Source: Coriobacteriaceae bacterium AF08-21 (GTDB lineage: Bacteria > Actinomycetota > Coriobacteriia > Coriobacteriales > Coriobacteriaceae). From it: a stretch of DNA of 64,000 nt. The stretch lies in assembly GCA_027687465.1 (NCBI GenBank), contig JAQCQR010000002.1:1-64000 (forward strand), given 5' to 3'. Below the pieces are notes generated by a model. It did not search any database, was not told the DNA's origin, and worked only from the letters and a program-made list of their open reading frames with translations. Every line of letters starts with the position of its first letter. The first letter of the stretch is position 1. A program made the position numbers and the translations under genes. Of the stretch, positions 44,432-52,138 are shown in pieces.

Positions 44432-45170
44432 CGTCGGTACCCTCCTGCTTGGTCGCGCTCATCGCCGCCTCGGCCTCGGCCTTCAGACGACGGGCTTCCT
44501 CGAGCTTGGCCTCGGCCTGGGCAAGCTGCTCGGCGGCGTTATCGGCCGTGACGGTAGTGTCACCCTTGCCCTCGGCGTCCACGATGGCAGCCGCGGCGGC
44601 CAGGCGGTCCTCCTCGGCCATAGCGCGCTTAAGGTTCATGCCCACCACGATGAGGTGATACACCTGGTAGATAAAGAACAGCAGCATGGGCAGCACGATC
44701 ACAATGAGGAAGCCCATGGAGCTGGACAGGAAGTCCATGACCTTGCCCATCTGCGGCAGCGCGAACACGTACTTGCCCACGATATCGCCGTCGCTGATGA
44801 TGTGCGTATCGGCCACGTCGTTGTTATCGCCCTTGGTGGTAAAGCTGCGCATGCCGTTGACCTCGTCGATGGCGGCGATGCGGTGCGTGTTGAGCGCGTA
44901 CTCGTTGTCGATAATGGTGTGGAACGTCACGATGTCGCCCACCTCGAGCTTGGAGGTGTCGCACTTTTTGATGACGATGAGGTCGCCCTTGTTAAACGTG
45001 GGCGCCATGGAGTCGGACTGTACGGCGAGCGGGGTGAAGCCGGCGATGTCCGAGACGCTGCCGTCCTCGCGCGTGGCGAGCGTGGTAAACGCGTACAGGG
45101 CCGCCACCAGGATGATGATCCACATGACGACGCTCAGTGCGATGGATGCGGCCTTTTTAACAGATTGCAT
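44424..45170 (-). CDS. SipW-type signal peptidase I, copy A
   Basis: A 248-residue protein with an N-terminal helix (AASIALSVVMWIIILVAALY), VQSDSMAPTFNKGDLIVIKK with the nucleophile Ser, VGDIVTFHT, NTHRIAAIDE with the catalytic His, and FTTKGDNNDVAD. A second helix (GFLIVIVLPMLLFFIYQVY) and a charged coiled tail follow. The Ser/His dyad and shape are those of SipW. AAGGGACATC precedes the ATG at 45170. It directly follows four fibre-like genes, which are its likely substrates. Confidence 0.9.
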   Translation of the reverse strand: MQSVKKAASIALSVVMWIIILVAALYAFTTLATREDGSVSDIAGFTPLAVQSDSMAPTFNKGDLIVIKKCDTSKLEVGDIVTFHTIIDNEYALNTHRIAAIDEVNGMRSFTTKGDNNDVADTHIISDGDIVGKYVFALPQMGKVMDFLSSSMGFLIVIVLPMLLFFIYQVYHLIVVGMNLKRAMAEEDRLAAAAAIVDAEGKGDTTVTADNAAEQLAQAEAKLEEARRLKAEAEAAMSATKQEGTDGE

Positions 45171-45230
45171 GATGTCCCTTACTACCGTGTCTGACTAGGT
45201 CGTGCGCGGCCCGATGGCCGCCGTGCATAT

Positions 45231-46034
45231 CTACTGTTCCTCGATGCCCTCAAAGCGCATCGAAACCGAATAGTTAGCTCCCTTTAGCATATTAGTGCAA
45301 TTTGGGTCCGTTCCCTCGAGCCATATGCGAACGGTTACCGGCTTGTCCGTATCTTTTATTAGGTCGAACATGTCGCTGGCCGCGTTCGCTACTCCCGAGT
45401 CGAGCCCAAAGACGGTGGCCGAACCGGACGAGCCCCCGCCTCCGTTGGGGTTGTAGACCCAGGTGTGGCCGTCGGCGGTAAAGCTCATGCGCATGGCGCT
45501 GGCCATGCCCTGCGTGTCGGAGCTAAATCGCGTGCCGGACGCGCCACCGTCGCCGTCCTGCCCGGTCAGGCGAACGCGCAGGTCCGTACTGCTCATAAAG
45601 TGCAGCGTGAACTCCAGGTAGACACCGGTGGCGGGATCGGCGGTGGAGCCGTCCTCGAAGGTGAAGGTCTGGTAGTCGCTCGTGGTGACGGGTTTGAGCT
45701 TGGATGCGTCGATGTCCACGCCCTTTTCGCTGGCGATGCGTGCCGAGATCTGGTCGAAGCCCAGGCTGTGGACGTATTCGTCGAACGTGGCATGCTCGTC
45801 CAGGTCAAAGCGCAGCGAACCGTCGGCGTTGGCGTCGATCATGAGCATGCGGGTTTTGGCGCTATCGGCGATGGAAAACCAGGCAAAGGTTGCCATAGCT
45901 ATCGCCACCAGGGCAAACAGTACCAGTACCACGGTGGTGGTGAGCTTGCGGCGCAGGTCGGTGTCGGCGGGCGCGGCGGCGTTGGGCTTGCCGGTGGCGG
46001 GCGTGCAGTTGGCGGCGGGTTGCTTACGCGTCAT
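45231..46034 (-). CDS. TasA/camelysin-like exported fibre protein 4
   Basis: A 267-residue protein: a 28-residue basic N-terminus, a hydrophobic helix ending in AMATFAWF (the SipW-type cleavage region), then a beta-rich exterior domain with threonine and glycine. Near the C-terminus is VRIWLEGTDPNC followed by the strand YSVSMRFEG, the signature shared with the other fibre proteins in this window. It is three bases downstream of protein 3. No known enzymatic motif. Family assignment rests on signal type and context; sequence similarity to TasA itself is weak. Confidence 0.72.
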   Translation of the reverse strand: MTRKQPAANCTPATGKPNAAAPADTDLRRKLTTTVVLVLFALVAIAMATFAWFSIADSAKTRMLMIDANADGSLRFDLDEHATFDEYVHSLGFDQISARIASEKGVDIDASKLKPVTTSDYQTFTFEDGSTADPATGVYLEFTLHFMSSTDLRVRLTGQDGDGGASGTRFSSDTQGMASAMRMSFTADGHTWVYNPNGGGGSSGSATVFGLDSGVANAASDMFDLIKDTDKPVTVRIWLEGTDPNCTNMLKGANYSVSMRFEGIEEQ

Positions 46035-46036
46035 GG

Positions 46037-47023
46037 CTACTCACCGTCCAGGGTCGCAAAGAGGGCCAGGTGCAGGGTGCCCGGGTCTTGATGCAGGTAG
46101 TCGGCGCTATCGGGGTCGGTGCCCTCGATGTAGTAATAGATGTCCAGGCGATAGGTCTGGCCAAGCCCCAGTGTGGCGAGCGTGTTTTGTGGGCGCTCGG
46201 CCGTCTCGCTCGTGTCCAGCGTAAAGGCGGCCGGGTCCTGTGTCACGTTGGCACCGCAAGCGAGCTGGCCGTTTTGCCAGCCCAGGAGCATGCCCTCGGT
46301 GTAGCCCGCCAGGCCTGCAGGGACAGTCGCCGGGTGCTCGGCGCGGTGACCACTATCGGAGCCGTCGAGTTCAAAGATGTTGGTGGCAAGCACCTGGTTG
46401 CCGCTCGAGATCTTTATGCCCACGCGAGCCGCGCGCAGCAGCTCGGCATCGACACCCTGGGGAACCAACGACTCGGCCAGATACAAGCTGACCTTACCCT
46501 TTACTTTGCTGGCGCCCGTTCCGGTAATGGTGGGGCGCAGATTGATCCAGCCGTGGTAGAACGCGGAGCCGTTGTCTTTTGCCTGCTCAAACACCGTGGC
46601 ATCGCCGGCGGAGTTGTTTTGCGCGCAGGCAGCAAAGCCGTTGAGATCGAAGGTCGAGACCGGATAGAGCGTCACGGCGCCAGTCGCATTGGAAGTCAGG
46701 GAAACATCACCCTGCTGCGACCAGCTGCCGCGATCGGCGTCGCCCAGCTCCAGCACCAGCTTGGACGTGTCGCTGTGCACGCTCACCGAATTGGTGTTGA
46801 CCTTCATGTTGTTGGTAAACCAGGCGTAGGTCGCGGCGCCCAAGGTGGCGGCGAGCGCCACCATAACGAGCGCGATGTAGGCACGCGCGTGGCGAGCGTG
46901 GCGGCGGGCGGCAGCGCCCTCGAGGACCTGGCACTCGGCGGCTACGCTGGAGGGAACCGCGGGGCTCTCGCTCTGGGTTTTGGCCTCGCAGCTATCTGCT
47001 GGCATGCGCTTCTGATCTTTCAC
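46037..47023 (-). CDS. TasA/camelysin-like exported fibre protein 3
   Basis: A 328-residue protein from GTG 47023, which has AAGGGGGCGAG upstream. A long polar N-terminus (about 50 residues) precedes a helix ending GAATYAWFTNN. The exterior part contains LYPVSTFDLNGF (a strand-turn element also seen in proteins 1 and 2) and, near the end, IYYYIEGTDPDSADYL, the shared signature with Ser in place of the second Cys. No transmembrane helix at the C-terminus. Confidence 0.72.
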   Translation of the reverse strand: MKDQKRMPADSCEAKTQSESPAVPSSVAAECQVLEGAAARRHARHARAYIALVMVALAATLGAATYAWFTNNMKVNTNSVSVHSDTSKLVLELGDADRGSWSQQGDVSLTSNATGAVTLYPVSTFDLNGFAACAQNNSAGDATVFEQAKDNGSAFYHGWINLRPTITGTGASKVKGKVSLYLAESLVPQGVDAELLRAARVGIKISSGNQVLATNIFELDGSDSGHRAEHPATVPAGLAGYTEGMLLGWQNGQLACGANVTQDPAAFTLDTSETAERPQNTLATLGLGQTYRLDIYYYIEGTDPDSADYLHQDPGTLHLALFATLDGE

Positions 47024-47036
47024 GTCGCTCGCCCCC

Positions 47037-47873
47037 TTACGCCTTGGCCGCAGCAAAGGCAAGCTGCAGCACCACATCGCGGGCCTGGGCCTCGTCGATG
47101 CAATTGGCGTCGCAGCCTTCCATGTATACAACGTAGCGAACGCTTGCCACCTCGTTGGCGGCCAGCGTGCAGATGGGCGTGGCGCCCGCGCGCGGCGTGG
47201 GCGTGTCACCGGTGCCATCCATGCTGTAAGAACTAATAGCGCGGGCCGGGTCGGCGGTGTAGCTCCAGCCCGAGGCGGCACCCGCTACGACCGCGCCGTC
47301 CTGCGCCGTGGTGCGCCTGTTGGTGGCGCCTGCGGTATTGCCCAAGTCGTCACAGGTAAAGATATGCGTTTGCGTGCCCGACGCAGTCGTGATCACCAAG
47401 CCCAGGCGCAGTGCGGCCAGCAGCTGCGGGTCGCTCGTCATGCCCATCTGGCCCTGGTACAGGTACACGTTGAGCGCGCTATCGCTGCCCTTAAGGTACA
47501 GCGTGCCCGAAAGGGCGTAGTCGTCCAGCTGCGCAGTGCAGTCGGCATAGTCGGTCGTGATACCCGCGGCATTTTGGAAGGTGCCGCGCCAAAAACGGGA
47601 AAGGTCTGCCGTCGAGATGGGATAGAGCGTTTTGTCGGCGGCGGCAAGCGTTGCCGTTGTGTCCCAGGGCCCGTTGGCCGAAAGGCCAATCTGCAAGTCG
47701 GAGCCCTCGTCGCTTACCGGGTGCGCCACGGGCGTCACGTTGGTGTAGCGCGAATTGCTAAACCAGGCGTAGGTGGCGGCGCTCAGGGCGGCCACCAGCA
47801 CCAGCATCCATGCGGCCGCAGCAACCATGCGACGGCGCGAGCTTAGGACATCTTTGATGTTCGATGCACTCAT
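47037..47873 (-). CDS. TasA/camelysin-like exported fibre protein 2
   Basis: A 278-residue protein from the ATG at 47873. The helix AAAWMLVLVAALSAATYAWF ends in the SipW-type motif. The exterior includes LYPISTADLSRFWRGTFQN, VYLYQGQMG, and the C-terminal YVVYMEGCDANC signature with two cysteines that could form a disulfide. It is 13 bases downstream of protein 1's stop. Confidence 0.72.
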   Translation of the reverse strand: MSASNIKDVLSSRRRMVAAAAWMLVLVAALSAATYAWFSNSRYTNVTPVAHPVSDEGSDLQIGLSANGPWDTTATLAAADKTLYPISTADLSRFWRGTFQNAAGITTDYADCTAQLDDYALSGTLYLKGSDSALNVYLYQGQMGMTSDPQLLAALRLGLVITTASGTQTHIFTCDDLGNTAGATNRRTTAQDGAVVAGAASGWSYTADPARAISSYSMDGTGDTPTPRAGATPICTLAANEVASVRYVVYMEGCDANCIDEAQARDVVLQLAFAAAKA

Positions 47874-47884
47874 CCCTAGCCCCC

Positions 47885-48769
47885 TTACGAACGCTTGCCG
47901 GCAAAGCGCAGCGCCAGCGATTGCAGGCTGGTGGTGGCCAGGTTGTTGGTGCAGTCGGGGTCGCAGCCTTCCAGCCACACGTACACATCCACGCGCACGG
48001 GCGTGCTGCGGTTGGTGCCCTCGGCCGCGGCGGGCAGGCTGCAGATCTTGGTCGTGGCCTGCTTAAGGCTCACTACGCCGGTGTCTTCGTTGTAGTCGCA
48101 AAAGTTTGCGCTGGTAAGCTGATCAAAATGAACCGTTGTTCCATCGGAGCGGGTGCTGTCGAGCACCAGGTGATTCTGCTCGTTCTCGCCGGCATCCTTG
48201 CCGTCGAGCGTGTTGTAGCGCGCCTGGGGATTGCGCTCGCCCGAGACCTCAAAGATGTACTGGCCCGTAACGGTATCGCCCTGCCCCGGCGCATAGGTAA
48301 CCAGGCCCACCCGCAGAGCGGTAGAGATGGGGTTTGCCGTGTCCTGCTCGGTAAAGTCGATGCCCGACAGGTACACGTCGGTCGCGGCCGAGTTGGTGGC
48401 CAGGTACAGGGAAGTCTTGTAGTAGTCGGAATGCTCGGCGGCGCCAAACATGCTGGCAAAGAGCGAGTCCTGGGTGGTTTCGCCGGTAAAGCCCGTTACC
48501 TTTTGGAAGCCGTTGAGCACGTTGTCGGTCGAGACGGGATCGAGCAGGCCCGAAAAGCTCAGGCCGGCGTTGGTTTTGTATTCGCCGTCGTACTCGTTGG
48601 AGATGAGGAAGGTCACGCCCGTGCCCGCGGCCATCTTGACGTCGGTGATGTGGCGGTTGGCGTTGTAGATGTACCAGGCATATGTTACGGCTCCGGCAGC
48701 AGCAAGGGCCACCAGCAACGTGGCGAGCATGCGATTGAACTGTTTTCGCAGCGAGCGTGCGTCCGACAT
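47885..48769 (-). CDS. TasA/camelysin-like exported fibre protein 1
   Basis: A 294-residue protein, first in the operon. A short basic N-terminus and helix LATLLVALAAAGAVTYAWYIYN lead into DPVSTDNVLNGFQKVTGF, SLYLATNSAATDVYLSG, and the C-terminal signature VYVWLEGCDPDC. Both cysteines are present. The operon promoter must lie between 48770 and the tRNA-Val promoter at 48942, and I could not fix it. Confidence 0.72.
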   Translation of the reverse strand: MSDARSLRKQFNRMLATLLVALAAAGAVTYAWYIYNANRHITDVKMAAGTGVTFLISNEYDGEYKTNAGLSFSGLLDPVSTDNVLNGFQKVTGFTGETTQDSLFASMFGAAEHSDYYKTSLYLATNSAATDVYLSGIDFTEQDTANPISTALRVGLVTYAPGQGDTVTGQYIFEVSGERNPQARYNTLDGKDAGENEQNHLVLDSTRSDGTTVHFDQLTSANFCDYNEDTGVVSLKQATTKICSLPAAAEGTNRSTPVRVDVYVWLEGCDPDCTNNLATTSLQSLALRFAGKRS

Positions 48770-48941
48770 GCCCCTCCCCCAGATGCCGTGTTGTAAACCG
48801 CCTGGACATCATTTGCCCATAATGGAGTTATTTTACGCGAACGTGCAGTTCATCGGGGGTACAAACGGAATATTTCGCGTGCCCTTCGCGCTGCATCGGG
48901 GCGGATAGGGTCGCAAATCGCCGCTTTTTAAAAAATAGTTC

Positions 48942-48970
48942 TTGCCACTGGGCGGGAGCTCCGTTATATT
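48942..48970 (+). promoter_or_regulatory. Promoter of tRNA-Val
   Basis: -35 TTGCCA (48942-48947), exactly 17 bp, -10 TATATT (48965-48970), about 30 bp before the mature tRNA. Confidence 0.8.
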
Positions 48971-48999
48971 ATTTCCTGCGCACTCGCGCACCCTTGATC

Positions 49000-49074
49000 G
49001 GGCGTTTAGCTCAGGGGGAGAGCGCTTCCCTGACACGGAAGAGGTCAGAAGTTCAAATCTTCTAACGCCCACCA
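49000..49074 (+). tRNA. tRNA-Val (anticodon GAC)
   Basis: A 75-nt tRNA with encoded CCA. Acceptor GGGCGTT/AACGCCC, D-arm AGCTCAGGGGGAGAGC, anticodon stem CTTCC/GGAAG with loop CTGACAC giving GAC, and T-loop TTCAAAT. Unlike the other two tRNAs here it has no 3'-end duplication. Confidence 0.95.
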
Positions 49075-49083
49075 AATGTTCGC

Positions 49084-49118
49084 AGCTCAGAGGCTTCGCC
49101 TCTGAGCTGTTTTGTTTT
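49084..49118 (+). terminator. Terminator of tRNA-Val
   Basis: AGCTCAGAGGC-ttc-GCCTCTGAGCT, an 11-bp perfect stem, followed by GTTTTGTTTT. Confidence 0.93.
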
Positions 49119-49276
49119 ACGCCACCAAGTCAAACGGACGCCGCGGCGCCCAAAGCCGCCTCAACAACGCCAGCAACCACCCCAACCAAGCCCAAAGCCG
49201 CCCAAACAACCCCAGCGAGCGCCCCGATCAGGCCTGAATGGGCCTCGCAGCCATATCCGGGCGACCCCCGCAAATC

Positions 49277-49456
49277 GAAGGTGAATGGTTTCCCGCGAAG
49301 TGAACGAGCCAAAACAAACCCCCGGAACATCGACACTTTTGGCGGTTCATTTCCTGCAGCTTTGTCGTTAGAATCCTGCGATTTTGGCGCAAAAAAGTGT
49401 GGATGCTTCGGGGGTCCAAAAACACTCGTTCACTTCACGGGAAACCATTCACCTTC
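49277..49456. repeat. Long imperfect palindrome (MITE-like)
   Basis: A 30-bp arm at 49277-49306 matches the reverse complement of 49427-49456 with one mismatch. Inside, a second block matches imperfectly (CCCCCGgAaCATCgACACTTTT against CCCCCGaAgCATCcACACTTTT). The whole ~180 bp can fold into one hairpin. There is no gene in it. The 49125-49276 stretch before it is a proline/alanine-coding-like GC-rich sequence without a ribosome site, and I call nothing there. Confidence 0.7.
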
Positions 49457-49491
49457 AAAACGGCAGCACCCCTTCGCCGTCAAAGGCCCAC

Positions 49492-50595
49492 TTACCAATG
49501 CTGACGCGCCTCAATAACGGTCTGCCAGAGCTTAAACCGCTTTGTCTCGACGCGCGCCCGTGCCAAATATCGCGCTTCCTCGGTCATGGGCTTGTAAAAT
49601 ATGGGCCGCTTGCGACGATGCAGCTTCCGTCGGACGCGTTCGCACAGGCGAACGAGCTTTTCGTAGTCGCTCGCCTGGTCAGTCGTCACCGTAAAGTACG
49701 CGACCCCATTGAGCATCTGCAGCTCGTTGCGGCGCTCGGTATCCTTGTGGATTTTCTCGCTTCCATCATGGATGGCGTCGCTGTCGTAATCAACCAGCGC
49801 GGTAAGCACCTCGGGCAGCAAGCCAGCCCTTACTTTATCCAGGCCCAACTCAGCTTTCGCCGTAAGCGTGATGTCGGGCGTGCGCTCCAACACGCGCAGT
49901 TTGCGGTTGCGCCCATCGTTGTAGCCGTCGCGAATGAAGTACTTCTTGTTCAGCTCGGCCTTGCCCAGTGCAAGCCCGCCGTAATGCGCAGGCAGCGACA
50001 TAAACATGCAAAGCCCCGACTCCCTTGGAGACCGTGAGCCCTCTTCCACGTACGGAAGCAACGCCTTCGCCTTAGCGGCGCCTCTCACCTTTGATGCCCG
50101 GTCAAGGTACGCCGCGATGAGCTCCTTAGTCGTGAGCCTGCCATCGCGCATGCCCGCATCCCTGCTTGTTACCCCACCGGGAGCAAGGTTATCCAGCCGG
50201 TAGTCCGATGTCATGGCATAGCCGGCGTAGATGGCCGCCGCCGCATCGCCATCGTGCGCGGCCTGCAAAAACGCCAGCTCGGGAGAGCACACGTACGCAT
50301 CCAGGTCGCCCATCCAGTGGCCCAGCGAGATAAACGAACCCGCCGGGAGCTCGTTGGTGCACAGGTGCGTCTTAACATGCTTGCTCCGCCGACGGTCGGC
50401 GCGCGACGGCACCAGCAAATCCAGCGTTTGGATCCCCAGGTCATAGCGATCGATAAACTCCTGCGCCTCTTGGTCACAGAGCGCGCAGGCACCCGCGATC
50501 GACACGACCTCTGGCTCCGAATCCCCAAAGCGCGGGTTCGGGATGTGCGCCAAGAGCGCCAGCGCAGCGTTATGTGAAACGATAAAGTAGCTCAT
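49492..50595 (-). CDS. Hypothetical protein, second member of the Vsr/DUF559-like family
   Basis: A 367-residue protein with the same organisation as the protein at 23641-24714: an N-terminal ~130 residues ending in a CSPELAFLQAA motif (compare SPEFTLLSLA), a middle linker, and a C-terminal domain with VDYDSDAIHDGSEKIHKD and TERRNELQMLNGVAYFTVT. The acid-rich VDYDS...H...D..R pattern is nearer to an active Vsr/DUF559 arrangement than its paralogue. CALC near residue 37 hints at a metal site. Whether it is a nuclease is open. Lone gene. Confidence 0.6.
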   Translation of the reverse strand: MSYFIVSHNAALALLAHIPNPRFGDSEPEVVSIAGACALCDQEAQEFIDRYDLGIQTLDLLVPSRADRRRSKHVKTHLCTNELPAGSFISLGHWMGDLDAYVCSPELAFLQAAHDGDAAAAIYAGYAMTSDYRLDNLAPGGVTSRDAGMRDGRLTTKELIAAYLDRASKVRGAAKAKALLPYVEEGSRSPRESGLCMFMSLPAHYGGLALGKAELNKKYFIRDGYNDGRNRKLRVLERTPDITLTAKAELGLDKVRAGLLPEVLTALVDYDSDAIHDGSEKIHKDTERRNELQMLNGVAYFTVTTDQASDYEKLVRLCERVRRKLHRRKRPIFYKPMTEEARYLARARVETKRFKLWQTVIEARQHW

Positions 50596-50719
50596 GGCGC
50601 AAAGGTAGCACGCGCGTCGGCGGCCGTTAGCGGTCCTGCCAAGTTATCGGTAAACGACCGGCGGATTTTTGCCGCGACGCGTCCAAAGTGCTCATTCGTC
50701 GACGTCTAGCTGCAAATCC

Positions 50720-50766
50720 GTCAAGCTTTTGGCAAGGTTGCCGCTCAACTGACCAAAATCTGACCA
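50720..50766. promoter_or_regulatory. Second copy of the bipartite repeat motif
   Basis: TCAAGCTttTGGCAAGGTT (50721-50739) then TGACCAAAATCTGACCA (50750-50766). These match the two modules at 17080-17120, 17/19 and 16/17 identical, in the opposite order. It lies 150-190 bp upstream of the DUF5710 gene. The rest of 50596-50912 shows no gene. Confidence 0.4.
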
Positions 50767-50912
50767 TTTGCTTGCCCATTTGCTTGACGGCGCGCCCTCG
50801 CCAAAATGCTCCGCGACTTCTCAGGCGGTCGAAGTGCTCGTTTAGCGACCACACACCCACTGCTGGGGTATCCTTGGAGCACATGCACCGCAAGCCGCAC
50901 AAAGGAGCCGCC

Positions 50913-51611
50913 ATGCGCACCGAGCTCGATGTTCCCTTTTCGCACAAAGACAAGGCCAAGGCCCTGGGCGCCAAGTGGGACCGGGTCAAGAAGATCTGGT
51001 ACGTGCCCGATGGCGTCAACCCCGAGCCCTTTGCCGCGTGGCTGCCCGGCGTTGATCGCTCCGACCCCAGCGCGCCCTACATCTACCTGGTGCTGGGCAA
51101 GCGCGAGTGTTGGAAGTGCCACGAGCAGACGACGGTCGCGGCCTTTGGCATTCCGTATTGGGCGACCGAAGACTCGGGCAGCGAGGCTGCGCCCGGCGAT
51201 GCGCGCGCCATGGACGACGCGGGTCACATTGCGATCGACACCGCCCACGCCAACGCCATAGCCATCGTCCCCGCGCTGGGCTGCGTGCCGGCCGAGCTCC
51301 GCGACTACCTGCGCGAGCGCTGCGGCTACAAGCCCACAACGTCGCGCACCACTAAGACCGTATCGCTCGCCAGCACCTGCACCGGCTGCGGCGCGCTGCA
51401 AGGCAGCCATTACCTGTTCGAGGAGCCCACGTCGCCGTTTGCACTCACAGCCATCAACAAGCTGCCCGCACTGGAGTTCGTGCGCGTGGAAGTCGCCGGC
51501 GTCTATGGCATCCCCACCAGTCAGAGCAACTTTGACCAGGCGCTCTTCACCTGGGCACGTGATCACCACACCCAGTTCCATAAGGCCCTGTTCGAGGGGA
51601 TCTACCTGTAG
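50913..51611 (+). CDS. DUF5710 domain protein
   Basis: A 232-residue protein with a start at ATG 50913 after AAAGGAGCCGCC. The N-terminal part DVPFSHKDKAKALGAKWDRVKKIWYVPDG is the DUF5710 pattern, common in plasmid primases and TraC-like proteins, here alone. The middle has CWKCHEQT and CTGCGALQG, a split zinc-ribbon. No catalytic motif is seen. Probably a small nucleic-acid-binding protein of unknown role. Confidence 0.78.
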   Translation: MRTELDVPFSHKDKAKALGAKWDRVKKIWYVPDGVNPEPFAAWLPGVDRSDPSAPYIYLVLGKRECWKCHEQTTVAAFGIPYWATEDSGSEAAPGDARAMDDAGHIAIDTAHANAIAIVPALGCVPAELRDYLRERCGYKPTTSRTTKTVSLASTCTGCGALQGSHYLFEEPTSPFALTAINKLPALEFVRVEVAGVYGIPTSQSNFDQALFTWARDHHTQFHKALFEGIYL

Positions 51612-51738
51612 GGCAAAGCTCGAAAATCGAATATGAAAATCCTCGTAAATCGAGTATGCGCAGGTAGCTGAGTTGTTGGTGTAACGCAGAAAATGTCGAA
51701 TCACCGAGTTTGCCCGACTAGATATTCAGTCTTCGAAG

Positions 51739-52020
51739 CTATGACTCCGCATCGTCATAGGTAATGGTGCATCCGCAGGTTGGGCATTGCTGAGGATAGA
51801 CCGGAAGGCGCAAGCCCATCCGAGCCCGCGGGCTGGCGGCATGTTTGTCGCGGGCGTCGATGAAGCTGATGTCTAGGCATGGGAGGTCAACGCCGCAGCG
51901 AGGGCAGGGCAAGGAGATTTGGCTGCAGTTGGCCTCGACGAGCGGAAACAAGCTCCGATCCATCAGAACGCGCGGCAAGTTTCCGTATGCGCCGCGCGCG
52001 ATATCGCTTCGCCATCCCAT
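51739..52020 (-). CDS. Small zinc-ribbon hypothetical protein
   Basis: A 93-residue protein with two CxxC pairs (CPRCGVDLPC and CPTCGCTITY) about 40 residues apart, as in rubredoxin-like zinc ribbons. GGGGAGACC precedes the ATG at 52020. It lies between the DUF5710 and HNH genes and may belong with them, but I do not recognise the family. Confidence 0.55.
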   Translation of the reverse strand: MGWRSDIARGAYGNLPRVLMDRSLFPLVEANCSQISLPCPRCGVDLPCLDISFIDARDKHAASPRARMGLRLPVYPQQCPTCGCTITYDDAES

Positions 52021-52138
52021 GGTCTCCCCTTTCCTGTTTTACCTGTTGAGAAGAGGATGGCAGGATCGTGCGGCTCTCGTTGCGGCGCGACGCGATCCGA
52101 TCAATCGACATGATTGGGTTGCGACGGGCCACGCCCAG

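Noticed and set aside
49125..49276. Small Pro/Ala-rich coding region after tRNA-Val
   Set aside because: No ribosome binding site or plausible start, and it runs into the palindrome. Likely non-coding.
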